Positions 28,101 through 34,480 of a stretch of DNA of 64,000 nucleotides are shown piece by piece (position 1 is the first letter of the stretch; every line of letters starts with the position of its first letter). The notes below the pieces were generated by a model. The model was not told the DNA's origin, searched no databases, and saw only the letters and a list, made by a program, of their open reading frames with translations. This DNA is from JABWCQ01 sp964530625 (GTDB lineage: Bacteria; Electryoneota; RPQS01), in NCBI GenBank assembly GCA_964530625.1, contig CAZHAK010000009.1, positions 40,186 through 104,185 on the forward strand, in the 5' to 3' direction. The translations under genes were made by a program, and so were the position numbers.

Positions 28101-28256
28101 GTCTGGTTCACCACAAACACAACCAATCCCGTGTTCCCGGCGGACTATACACTCCTGAACGTGTCACCTATCTCCGTCACAACTTACAATGATGACACTA
28201 TCGGAGGGGTTGATTCCAAACGCATCTACGTGGTAACGGGAATTTCCTGCCCGTAG
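25107..28256 (+). CDS. Secreted protein with three lamin-tail domains and Ig-like repeats
   Basis: 1049 residues from ATG 25107 (GAGG upstream); the open frame from 24999 is not favoured. The signal peptide is FWLFTALCLAALPAFAQ. Two long internal repeats of about 275 residues each hold a lamin-tail (LTD) domain (ITEVMYDDTASTDVEWVEI then GGWILTDAGTYPP; second copy ITEIMYDDTAGTDVEWIEI) plus an Ig-like domain (PPALVSITVVSNTQLDVLF / PPTLVAANVVTNSQIDAVF). A third, divergent LTD follows (FTEVMPNPNFAGNADSLGEW), then a beta-rich segment rich in Cys (QILQQDTCGVPVW) and a short Fn3-like end. Unlike its neighbours it has no sorting domain, ending in VVTGISCP. Bacterial LTD proteins are often found with nucleases or as surface proteins; the role is unknown. 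Confidence 0.78.
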   Translation: MMRKLRAFWLFTALCLAALPAFAQSFGDVVITEVMYDDTASTDVEWVEIRNTTGAAINIGGWILTDAGTYPPATEGAIEVPANTMIPAGAFRVLTKATDTGIPGVIVCNQYFGSFTLGNSGDNLALYTAQTGGTLIDGSLTVAYPDLSTGNAGNSIEKCNVNSTWSGADADWTESTTFYAAAGRFRNCTPGLANTPCGGGDVTPPALVSITVVSNTQLDVLFDESVNQTVAQTLTNYSVNNGVGNPSAAVRDGANFALVHLTFAVMPPNVYTLTILNAQDLAGNNATNLMGNFTILAAASNSVVITEIMYDDTAGTDVEWIEIYNTTGAAINIGGWIVSDAGTYPPASEGALYIPLGTMINAGQYLVLADTAIAEITGEVVCIDTLQGWGLNNTGDNLAIFTALSGGTLIHGSLTTLYPDLAGANAGNSIEVCLGDVGMSWDIVNWYESTTFFAATGRYRNCSPGAAPQICIPDVTPPTLVAANVVTNSQIDAVFDEDVEEVSAETVTNYSVNLGVGNPISAVLQGDGNTVRLTFGATLLPDTYTLTVINVTDLASNPIGANNTAQFTIAASAFDIIFTEVMPNPNFAGNADSLGEWFEIHNRGASAVNMAGWIISDNAGSDTLEGAPTIAAGGYFVFCSNGDSATNGGVPENYDYHYGTSGWGLALNNTGETLTLRDASNVTVASQSYSGLPFAAGASAQLSATNLDPSNPANWCIASQTWAGANNGDLGTPGAANICGAPAIPDTVTICQILQQDTCGVPVWNDSLLVTYGVVTYNDSCRRNMYVESNGCAILIFGTAAQTNLIGNTRLALPGDSVRIEGTLDFFLGATEFSQFALQAVTVTFISQNNPLPPALVIPANSISQNAAACGPENNESRHVTVMNVAFDTTGGLDTFLANTNHRLVSGTDTIQFRVNACDDLVGQPIPTGTLNVTGILAQYDTSGCFCQDYQLLTGRLTTFVAAECGIPTQVTAYRLAGTNDVQLRWAAPQDNNCGCYNVWFTTNTTNPVFPADYTLLNVSPISVTTYNDDTIGGVDSKRIYVVTGISCP
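25184..26820 (+). repeat. Tandem duplication of a ~0.82-kb unit within the lamin-tail gene
   Basis: Unit one (about 25184-26007) and unit two (about 26008-26820) encode LTD plus Ig-like domain with close amino acid and visible nucleotide identity, for example GTCGAGTGG and ACTACCGGAGCCGCGATCAA in both. This shows fairly recent internal duplication. Confidence 0.75.
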
Positions 28257-28274
28257 GTTCGCTTTTTTGAAACC

Positions 28275-28315
28275 AAAGGCGGCCCGGCTCAAATCCTGAG
28301 TCGGGCCGCTTTGCT
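28275..28315 (+). terminator. Intrinsic terminator after the lamin-tail gene
   Basis: 13-base stem GCGGCCCGGCTCA (28279-28291) pairs with TGAGTCGGGCCGC (28297-28309) with one G-T wobble, followed by TTTGCTCTT. Confidence 0.85.
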
Positions 28316-28340
28316 CTTGGAATCTCCGCACTTACACAGC

Positions 28341-28352
28341 ATGCTATAGCAT
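28341..28352. promoter_or_regulatory. Palindrome ATGCTATAGCAT upstream of flgB
   Basis: Perfect 12-base palindrome with the same TGCTATAGCA core as at 8346 before rpoN. It lies ten bases before the -24/-12 promoter at 28363. Candidate activator or repressor site shared by the two genes. Confidence 0.45.
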
Positions 28353-28362
28353 CTTCGAGCGG

Positions 28363-28378
28363 CGGCACAGCAATTGCT
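28363..28378 (+). promoter_or_regulatory. Sigma-54 (-24/-12) promoter for flgB
   Basis: CGGCACAGCAATTGCT, with GG (28364-28365) and GC (28376-28377) exactly ten bases apart, matching the sigma-54 consensus except the first T. The predicted start near 28389 leaves a short leader with AAGGAG before ATG 28406. Confidence 0.65.
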
Positions 28379-28405
28379 CTATGTTTGCCCGAAGGAGACT
28401 ACCCT

Positions 28406-28837
28406 ATGGCTGATAATCTGATCCAAAACATGCTGATTAATCAGGTCCCGGCAACGATGACGCTAAAAGCGATGCTCGATGCCCAGGCCACGCGTCAGCG
28501 CGCGCATTCGCAAAACATCGCCAACGCCGAAACGCCCGGCTATCAGCGCGTGCGCGTCGAGTTTGAAGAGCAGCTCCGCGATAAACTGAATGGCGACGGG
28601 CAAAAACTCTCAGCAGCCGACAGCCGCCACATGCCCGCGTCAAACGACTTAGCAGGTTTGCAAGCCAAAGTCTCGCGCGAACCCATCCCCGATGACATCA
28701 CCGGAGTCAACGGCGTAAACATCGAAGAAGAAATGGCAGAAATGGCGGAAACCCAAATCCGCTACCTCACAGCCTTAGAACTTCTCCGCCGCCGCTACAC
28801 AGGCATGAAAGAAGCCATAACAGGCAACCCGCGCTAA
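28406..28837 (+). CDS. flgB: Flagellar basal-body rod protein FlgB
   Basis: 143 residues. It carries the rod/hook family N-terminal motif QNIANAETPGYQRVRVEFE (about 33-51) and a C-terminal helix (EEEMAEMAETQIRYLTALELL), the pattern of FlgB, the proximal rod subunit assembled in the periplasm. ATG 28406 has AAGGAG eight bases upstream; a TTG at 28385 is not favoured. It stands alone: flgC and fliE, which normally follow, are absent, and the next DNA is a repeat array. A sigma-54-type promoter lies 28 bases upstream. Whether the rest of the flagellum is encoded elsewhere cannot be seen. Confidence 0.88.
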   Translation: MADNLIQNMLINQVPATMTLKAMLDAQATRQRAHSQNIANAETPGYQRVRVEFEEQLRDKLNGDGQKLSAADSRHMPASNDLAGLQAKVSREPIPDDITGVNGVNIEEEMAEMAETQIRYLTALELLRRRYTGMKEAITGNPR

Positions 28838-28844
28838 GAACAAT

Positions 28845-29413
28845 TCTAATCGAAAATTGAAACCGTAGGGGCGGGTCCCCGACCCGCCCGCGTTCGTCAA
28901 ACTCACGATCCATTGGGGCACGACATGTTGCCCTTTTCTGTCATCCCGCAGGGACCGATTCAAAGGACGATAACATCCAATTCGTTGACCACAACTTGAC
29001 ACCGCTTGTCATCCCGTAGGGACCTATTCAGAGGAGCCACAAACTCCAAACGCAAACGAATAATTTGACACTCGTCATCCTGAACGAAGTGAAGGACCTC
29101 TCCGCTTCCGCTCTCCCCCCATTCTTGCAGTCACGAATGGGGGGACAAAGGGGGGCTTCCGCAAATTCATCCCACATAGTTAACCCCTAACCACTTGCGT
29201 CGGCCTCCGGCCGTCTTCCCCCTTCTGTCATCCGGCGCCTGTCCTGAAAGGATAAGGAACTTGTCAAAGGACGCAACCATTCTAATTCGCAATCCGAGAA
29301 TGTAAAACGCTTGTCATCCTGGAAGGATCTTTCAAAAGGAGGTTTCCAACCAAAAGCGCAACCCAAAGCCCCCAAGCCAAGCGCAGCATCCTTTATCCTT
29401 CATCCCTAATCCT
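28845..29413. repeat. Intergenic repeat array B
   Basis: 576-base gap without a gene. GTCATCC-type units start at 28940, 29008, 29074, 29227 and 29313. The 90-base stretch 28938-29028 matches 23073-23163 of array A, and 29092-29232 matches 22870-23010, so the two blocks are in the opposite order. The hairpin here is CCCCCATTC/GAATGGGGG, with different stem bases from array A but the same shape and flanks. Also a small hairpin GGCGGGTCCCCGACCCGCC near 28868. Confidence 0.75.
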
Positions 29414-30922
29414 TCACCGCAGCAGCACCACCTTCCGCATAACACTAACCCCCCGAGATTCCGCCTTTAAAAAATAAACTCCACTCGCCATCCCCGCAGG
29501 CGCAGCATAAGAAATCGTATTCGACACAACCCTCCCCCGATACACCACGTCCACTTCTCTCCCCAACAAATCATACAACAACACATTCACATCTGAGTGC
29601 AATGGCGCGTCAAGCGAAATCCTTAATGTTGAGTTGAAGGGATTGGGAAAGACAGAAAGTGCAAAGTCTTGAGGTAACGGCACACCGGGTTCAGGCAATG
29701 AACTCGTGATGTCCGGTCCAAGTCTGATTACCGCAAGGTCTTCGTCACCAAGAATGGAACGCTCTGCACCTATTACAAATCCGCCATTCAAAGTACGTCG
29801 GACGCTGTGTGCGGTTTCACTGCCATTATTAGGGTTAGTAAGGTCAATTGAAAGGTCCCAAACAACTTCACCTAGTTCGTCAAGCTTGACCAGCCAAATG
29901 AAGTCATTTTGAAAAGGTGACATATCCCTGATCCCCATCACTAAAACATTCCTGGCCTCGAGTGTTGTCATGTCAAAGGCCTCATCGTAAAACCTCCAAC
30001 CAAGGGTTCTCACCCAAACAACATCACCGCCAGTATCCAGGCGAACCACGTAGAAATCATCTGACCATCCGATAGTCGTTCCTGTAGTACCTGAGGCAAC
30101 GATTCCGCCAAATGGGAGGAAGGAGATAACAGAATAGAAAACATCTGCGTCGCCAACTCCCCCGTAATCCCGTTTCCACAACAGATTCCCCGTTGAATCA
30201 GCCCTTAGTAAACACGCCTGCTGATCAATGCCTGAACCAGAATCTGCAAACACCACCAGTCCTGCCATCACGAAACCACCCTTTTCGGTCTCGGCGACGT
30301 CCTTTGGAAACGGCGCACCGTGAGCTGCTGGCCTCCCTTCCCAAATATACTCTCTTGTCCAGAGAAACACGCCGTCCCGTGAGAGTTTCGTCAAGTGTGC
30401 ATAGGTTGTCGTATCGCCTTCGCTCGTCGTGTTTCCAGTGAATACGAAGCTCCCGTCTGTGAGCTGGACGAAGCCTTCAACGCTAATCGTGCGCCGCCAA
30501 GAGTAGCGGTGCATCCATTGGAGCTCACCAAGCGAGCTGAACGAGAGAAGTGCTGCGTCATTTCCGCCGTCCAAGCTGTCTGGTACGACCCCAATTACCC
30601 AATATCCGTCTTCCGTTTCAACGACGTCCAAGAACGAATCGCTCCCCGGCAGCCGGGAAAATCTGGTCCAAACTGTATCCCCATCCGGGTCCGTTTTGAT
30701 TAGCCATCCGTCGAATCCGCTCTCAACGGATACCCAAGTCTGTCCGGTGATCAAGAATCCACTATCTGTCGTCTGAATCACGGATGTAAGACCCTCTTGG
30801 GGATAGTTGCTGTAAAACTGCGTCCACAAGCTGTCCGGCTGCCCGTAAGCAACATCCCCCAGCACCAAAAACGCAAACCCCACCCGCTTCAAGAATTTGA
30901 ATACAGAGAGAATTCGCGTCAT
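29414..30922 (-). CDS. Secreted propeller-like protein with T9SS sorting domain (paired cassette B)
   Basis: 502 residues from ATG 30922 (AAAGGGA upstream). The signal MTRILSVFKFLKRVGFAF is nearly the same as that of the 23257 gene. The middle (about 28-410) holds repeats such as IQTTDSGFLITGQTWV, VETEDGYWVIGVV, RLDTGGDVVWVRTLG and KLDELGEVVWDLSI, a propeller pattern shared with the 17963 protein rather than with cassette A. The C-terminal sorting domain (LSVFPNPFNSTLRI, YDLLGREVDVV, ESRGVSVMRKVVL) is nearly identical to cassette A. Function unknown; probably surface-exposed after type IX export. Confidence 0.8.
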   Translation of the reverse strand: MTRILSVFKFLKRVGFAFLVLGDVAYGQPDSLWTQFYSNYPQEGLTSVIQTTDSGFLITGQTWVSVESGFDGWLIKTDPDGDTVWTRFSRLPGSDSFLDVVETEDGYWVIGVVPDSLDGGNDAALLSFSSLGELQWMHRYSWRRTISVEGFVQLTDGSFVFTGNTTSEGDTTTYAHLTKLSRDGVFLWTREYIWEGRPAAHGAPFPKDVAETEKGGFVMAGLVVFADSGSGIDQQACLLRADSTGNLLWKRDYGGVGDADVFYSVISFLPFGGIVASGTTGTTIGWSDDFYVVRLDTGGDVVWVRTLGWRFYDEAFDMTTLEARNVLVMGIRDMSPFQNDFIWLVKLDELGEVVWDLSIDLTNPNNGSETAHSVRRTLNGGFVIGAERSILGDEDLAVIRLGPDITSSLPEPGVPLPQDFALSVFPNPFNSTLRISLDAPLHSDVNVLLYDLLGREVDVVYRGRVVSNTISYAAPAGMASGVYFLKAESRGVSVMRKVVLLR

Positions 30923-31607
30923 AATAAAATCCCTTTCGTTTCCCCCAATCTACATCCAAAAATCAGAATCCGCAATTTTGCCCTCCCCTTTCTCCGTTCA
31001 CGGGGGAAGGGGCCGGGGGTAGGGGGTCCGCCTGCCTCCAGCACACCCCCTCGCCGCTGTGGGTCTCCAGACCCGCAATAGCACGTCCGCACGCCTCCCC
31101 AACCCCCAACTTTTTCCCTAATCTCATCTTGAACAAACGTTTACTAACTCCAATAAAACACAAAAAACACTTGACAAACGCTCGTTCATGTCGTATATTA
31201 TGCACAGCTAACCAACCAAACCACCCACAGAGGAACCCGGCGGAGTGATCAACCGTGTCCGGCCTGACGTTTCCCCCTCGCTTCAGCGGGGGGGTTAGGG
31301 GAGGTAAAGAAGGTCAGCAAGAACCTTGTCGTGCTAGTAACTTCAAGTAGCTCAGAACGGGTGAAAACGAATCATTAATTTAGCAGACACCGCATCGTCC
31401 AAAACTCGCCGAGCGGTGCGTCCCCGCGCCGCCGGAATCCGAGTCTCATTCCCCTTCTCCGTTCACGGGAGCTTGTGCTCGAACGAAGTGAAGCAAAGGG
31501 GTTAGGGGATGGGGCCTTCCTACTCCGAAAAAGAACGGTGACCAATAGGCCACCGCAATAATTTCATGCGCTCAGCGAAGCGCATCGTTGCCTACTTTTC
31601 AAGTAGG
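30923..31607. other. Intergenic region with repeats and an orphan promoter
   Basis: 685 bases without a convincing gene. It holds three G-rich repeat units (near 30982-31028, 31271-31310, 31440-31525), a hairpin GTGGGTCTCCAGACCC near 31059 that resembles one at 13337, and a strong plus-strand promoter (31171). Near the right end are two clean hairpins, ATGCGCT/AGCGCAT (about 31567-31586) and GCCTACTT/AAGTAGGC (about 31590-31608). Only reading frames of 20-40 codons occur after the promoter. It could encode a small RNA or be a decayed gene interrupted by a repeat unit. Confidence 0.5.
31171..31199 (+). promoter_or_regulatory. Strong orphan sigma-70-type promoter
   Basis: Perfect TTGACA at 31171-31176, 17-base spacer, TATATT at 31194-31199, start near 31206. 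No plus-strand gene follows for several kilobases. Confidence 0.65.
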
Positions 31608-32786
31608 CTAGTCCCGCCGCATGGCCGTGTAGCCGTGCAGCTTCAAAATCTGAATCGCATTCCGAGAATCCGCCAGCGATTCTAATGTCACCCGCAACAA
31701 TCCCCCCTGCCGCTCGCGGCTGTGCATCACTCCAATGTCCCGAATATTGATATTGTGCTCAGCCAACAGTCCCGCAATCGTCGCCAGCGTCCCCGGACGA
31801 TCCGGCACTATCACCGTCAATTCAGACTGCGAATCCCAATCACCGGGCCGCTCACGGGCAAGCTTTCTCTGAAAAGAAAATGCTCTCTGCCAAACTTCTT
31901 CAAGCTGATTTGACTTGAATAATTTTTCCAATTCGTCAAAGTGTTTGCGAAATTCCTGCAGCGCTCTCAGCGTCTGTTCGCGATTATTCGCCAACACCGA
32001 TTCCCACACACCCGACGGCAACGACGCCAATGCAGTCATGCCCTGAAAATGTCCCGTCGCAAGCTTCTGCATTAACGGAACTTCGCGGCTCTCTGTGGCT
32101 AACCAATCCGTCAAAGCCATCGCAAGCAGCAACGGCATGTGCGTCGTCGAAGCGATAATCCTGTCATGTACGTCGGCAGGAAGCACAATCGGATAAGCTC
32201 CGAGCATCCGGATCCACCACTTGAATATTGTCAATTTTTCAGTGGGAAAGTCTTCCTTTGGAGTTAAAAGCCAATAGGCGCTGGCGAACAACTCCGGATG
32301 AGCATTTGATATTCCTTGCCTTTGACTTCCTGCCAACGGATGGCCGCCAACAAAAATCGCGCGAGCATCTTTGACGCCGCGCGCGATCTTTGAAATCTCA
32401 ACTTTTGCTCCCGCCGTATCCGACACCACAGCGCCTTCCGGAGCCGTGCGCAAAATGGTCGGCAGAACCTTGATGACTTCTTCCGTTGGCATCGCCAGCA
32501 GAATTAACTCCGCTCCGGCAATTGCTTCGGAAATATCACCGACTCCGTGATCTATCGCCCCGCGCATCAGAGCTTCTTCCAGCACATCCTTGCGGTCATA
32601 CCCTACCACCCGCCCGGAGAACTCCATTGCCTTCAGTTTTAGGCCGATAGAGCCGCCGATCAACCCCACGCCGAGTAGGGCTACCTTATGAAAATCGTCT
32701 CGTAAAAGCGCCAGCGGATCGGGGAGCGTCATTTCGACGAGATCCGCGACAGGGGATTGTGCCTTATCCGTAAACCGTTCTCCCAA
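31608..32786 (-). CDS. tyrA: Prephenate dehydrogenase (TyrA) with C-terminal ACT domain
   Basis: 392 residues. The Rossmann motif is LLGVGLIGGSIGLKL (about 37-51) and VVSDTAGAKVEI follows. The catalytic His lies in GGHPLAGSQRQG, and HMPLLLAMAL is in the helical dimer domain. A C-terminal ACT domain (LTVIVPDRPGTLATIAGLL, about 320-390) probably binds tyrosine for feedback. It oxidises prephenate to hydroxyphenylpyruvate. The N-terminus is about 30 residues longer than usual. The start is TTG 32786, directly after the upstream stop; ATG 32732 is an alternative. It is co-directional with a TyrA-like paralogue. Confidence 0.9.
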   Translation of the reverse strand: MGERFTDKAQSPVADLVEMTLPDPLALLRDDFHKVALLGVGLIGGSIGLKLKAMEFSGRVVGYDRKDVLEEALMRGAIDHGVGDISEAIAGAELILLAMPTEEVIKVLPTILRTAPEGAVVSDTAGAKVEISKIARGVKDARAIFVGGHPLAGSQRQGISNAHPELFASAYWLLTPKEDFPTEKLTIFKWWIRMLGAYPIVLPADVHDRIIASTTHMPLLLAMALTDWLATESREVPLMQKLATGHFQGMTALASLPSGVWESVLANNREQTLRALQEFRKHFDELEKLFKSNQLEEVWQRAFSFQRKLARERPGDWDSQSELTVIVPDRPGTLATIAGLLAEHNINIRDIGVMHSRERQGGLLRVTLESLADSRNAIQILKLHGYTAMRRD

Positions 32787-33887
32787 TCAGTCCGTTAACT
32801 CTACCTCAATTCCTGCCGCTCGCAGGGCTTCCGTCGCGCGGTCCCGCTCTGCGACATTATCCAATCTCAACTTGTACGCGCCGTTGGTCTTGCCGCGCAA
32901 TTCTTCTAAATTCCCTAGCGAGATTCTCGCGCCCACCAACGCCATCGCAATCTTTTGCTTAACGCTCGTTACTCCGCCCGTGATGACAATCAACTCACGG
33001 TCGCTTGTGGATGTGTCCTCCTGTTGCACATACTCGCCCTGCTCAAGGACCGCGTTGACCCGCTCTTTCAACTTCCCATGGTGAATATCCTGACGAAGCG
33101 ATTTTAGTGATGCTTCAATCAACTCCAACAGCTCGTCTAAGTGATCCTGCGTCCCGGCAACCGCTTCGCACCACGATGACCCATTCAGCCCGGCAAACCG
33201 CTTCAGGCGCTTGATCAGACGCTCACCCAAATAGTCCACGGGAATCTTCTCCTCCGGGCTGCCTTGCATCACAGCTTCAAGTGCGAGAAAGTCCAGCATG
33301 TCGGGCATGAACTCAAGCGTCGCTATCCGCTTGCGAAAATCCTGGGGACTCATGGCAATCGCTTTCGCTCCCGAAGATTCCAAGATTTTGGCAATCATTT
33401 TGTAAGCCGGGTAATCCTTACGATTGCGAGGCGAAAGAATGACTGCCTTACTGTCAAAAAAGAACTGAGATGGATTCAACTCACTCGGATCGCGAAGCTG
33501 ATCCTGAACAATATGAAAGCCCACGTAGTGAACGTTCTTTCTGCCGGATGCTTCAAACACCGCTTCCTCGTGGCCTTTTACAGCCGATGAGTCGAGCACT
33601 ATGGAATGAGGATCCGCGGCCTCAAGAATGTTTGCCAATCGCTCAGCCGGCTCGCGGCAAATTCGCGACAACACAATCAGATTGCTGCCGCGTAAACCGA
33701 CCTGATAACTCTGACCACCCTCTGTCGCACTCCCGCAGGCCAGAGCATACTTGACTTGGGACGGCTCATCCACTCCATAAATGATTCGACTATAGCCCGC
33801 CCTTTTTATGGACAGGGCGAAAGCCGACGTGATCGTGTCCACGCCAACGAGACAGACTTTTCTTAAATCGGTAAACGTATAGTCCAT
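32787..33887 (-). CDS. Degenerate TyrA-like paralogue, possible pseudoenzyme
   Basis: 366 residues that align in layout with the neighbouring TyrA: N-terminal Rossmann-like region, helical middle and C-terminal ACT-like domain (ELIVITGGVTSVKQKIAMAL onward). The key residues are lost. The nucleotide loop reads GVDTITSAFALSI instead of GxGxxGGS, and the HPLAGS catalytic site is replaced by GFHIVQDQ. It therefore probably does not oxidise prephenate. It could be a regulatory partner of TyrA or have gained another role. ATG 33887 has GAGG five bases upstream, and a promoter lies at 33952-33980. Its stop touches the tyrA start, which suggests co-translation. Confidence 0.7.
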   Translation of the reverse strand: MDYTFTDLRKVCLVGVDTITSAFALSIKRAGYSRIIYGVDEPSQVKYALACGSATEGGQSYQVGLRGSNLIVLSRICREPAERLANILEAADPHSIVLDSSAVKGHEEAVFEASGRKNVHYVGFHIVQDQLRDPSELNPSQFFFDSKAVILSPRNRKDYPAYKMIAKILESSGAKAIAMSPQDFRKRIATLEFMPDMLDFLALEAVMQGSPEEKIPVDYLGERLIKRLKRFAGLNGSSWCEAVAGTQDHLDELLELIEASLKSLRQDIHHGKLKERVNAVLEQGEYVQQEDTSTSDRELIVITGGVTSVKQKIAMALVGARISLGNLEELRGKTNGAYKLRLDNVAERDRATEALRAAGIEVELTD

Positions 33888-33951
33888 TTAGTCCTCGATT
33901 GGATTGCTTAGTCAGCTTGCGCAAACTTCAGGCCATTCAAGGACTTGACCC

Positions 33952-33980
33952 AATATAGCGTTCTCTATGGCTTTATGCAA
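33952..33980 (-). promoter_or_regulatory. Sigma-70-type promoter for the tyrA pair
   Basis: On the minus strand: TTGCAT (complement of 33975-33980), 17-base spacer, TATATT (complement of 33952-33957), about 65 bases before ATG 33887. Confidence 0.55.
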
Positions 33981-34013
33981 ACCAGACCATTAGATTCGCA
34001 TAGGCAGCCAAAC

Positions 34014-34043
34014 GGAAAAAAGCCCCAAGTGGGGCTCTTTTTT
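34014..34043. terminator. Bidirectional intrinsic terminator after sufU
   Basis: AAAAA, AGCCCC (34021-34026), AAGT loop, GGGGCT (34031-34036), then CTTTTTT. On the minus strand the T-run follows the stem, ending the sufS-sufU transcript. Confidence 0.85.
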
Positions 34044-34057
34044 GCAAATTTTCGGTC

Positions 34058-34480
34058 TCATTTGGCGACCGACTTCAGAGCTTCCTCCATCGTCGTCCAC
34101 GGCAACGTAGCACACTTCACGCGGACAGGCAATTGAGCGACGCCGGCCAGGGACAAAATATCCTCAAGGGGTTCACCTTCCGGCTCTTTCCCTTCCCTGA
34201 TAAAAAGCCGAAACTGCTGTACACGCTGTTTCACTTCGTCCACGCTTCTACCCTTCAAGTCTTCGGTCAACATTGACGCACTCGCCATCGAAATGGCGCA
34301 GCCCTTGCCCTCGAAAGCAATGTCCGTGATGACTCCGTTTTCAAGTTTTAAGTGAAGCGTCAGTTCGTCGCCACAAAGTGGATTCACTCCGTCGGCTGAA
34401 TGTGTTTCATCGGCAAGCTTGCCTTTATTGCGCGGCAGGCGGTAGTGGTCGAGCAGGATTTCGCCGTAAAGATCGTTCAT
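34058..34480 (-). CDS. sufU: Fe-S cluster assembly scaffold/sulfur acceptor SufU
   Basis: 140 residues of the NifU/IscU N-terminal fold. The three conserved Cys are in NPLCGDEL (about 36), GKGCAISM (about 61) and RVKCATLPW (about 123). The insert between the second and third Cys (about 85-115) and the pairing with sufS point to SufU rather than IscU. It accepts sulfur from SufS for delivery to the SufBCD complex, or acts as a scaffold. The ATG overlaps the sufS stop by four bases. Confidence 0.93.
   Translation of the reverse strand: MNDLYGEILLDHYRLPRNKGKLADETHSADGVNPLCGDELTLHLKLENGVITDIAFEGKGCAISMASASMLTEDLKGRSVDEVKQRVQQFRLFIREGKEPEGEPLEDILSLAGVAQLPVRVKCATLPWTTMEEALKSVAK

Noticed and set aside
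28275..28315. Possible tRNA because of a GGCTCAAATCC-like stretch
   Set aside because: It is a long perfect stem with T-run, an intrinsic terminator; no cloverleaf.
22745..29330. CRISPR array
   Set aside because: Repeat units are short, degenerate, unevenly spaced and mixed with other units; no cas genes nearby.
31171..31607. RNase P RNA, tmRNA or 6S RNA
   Set aside because: None of the conserved core sequences of these RNAs could be found.
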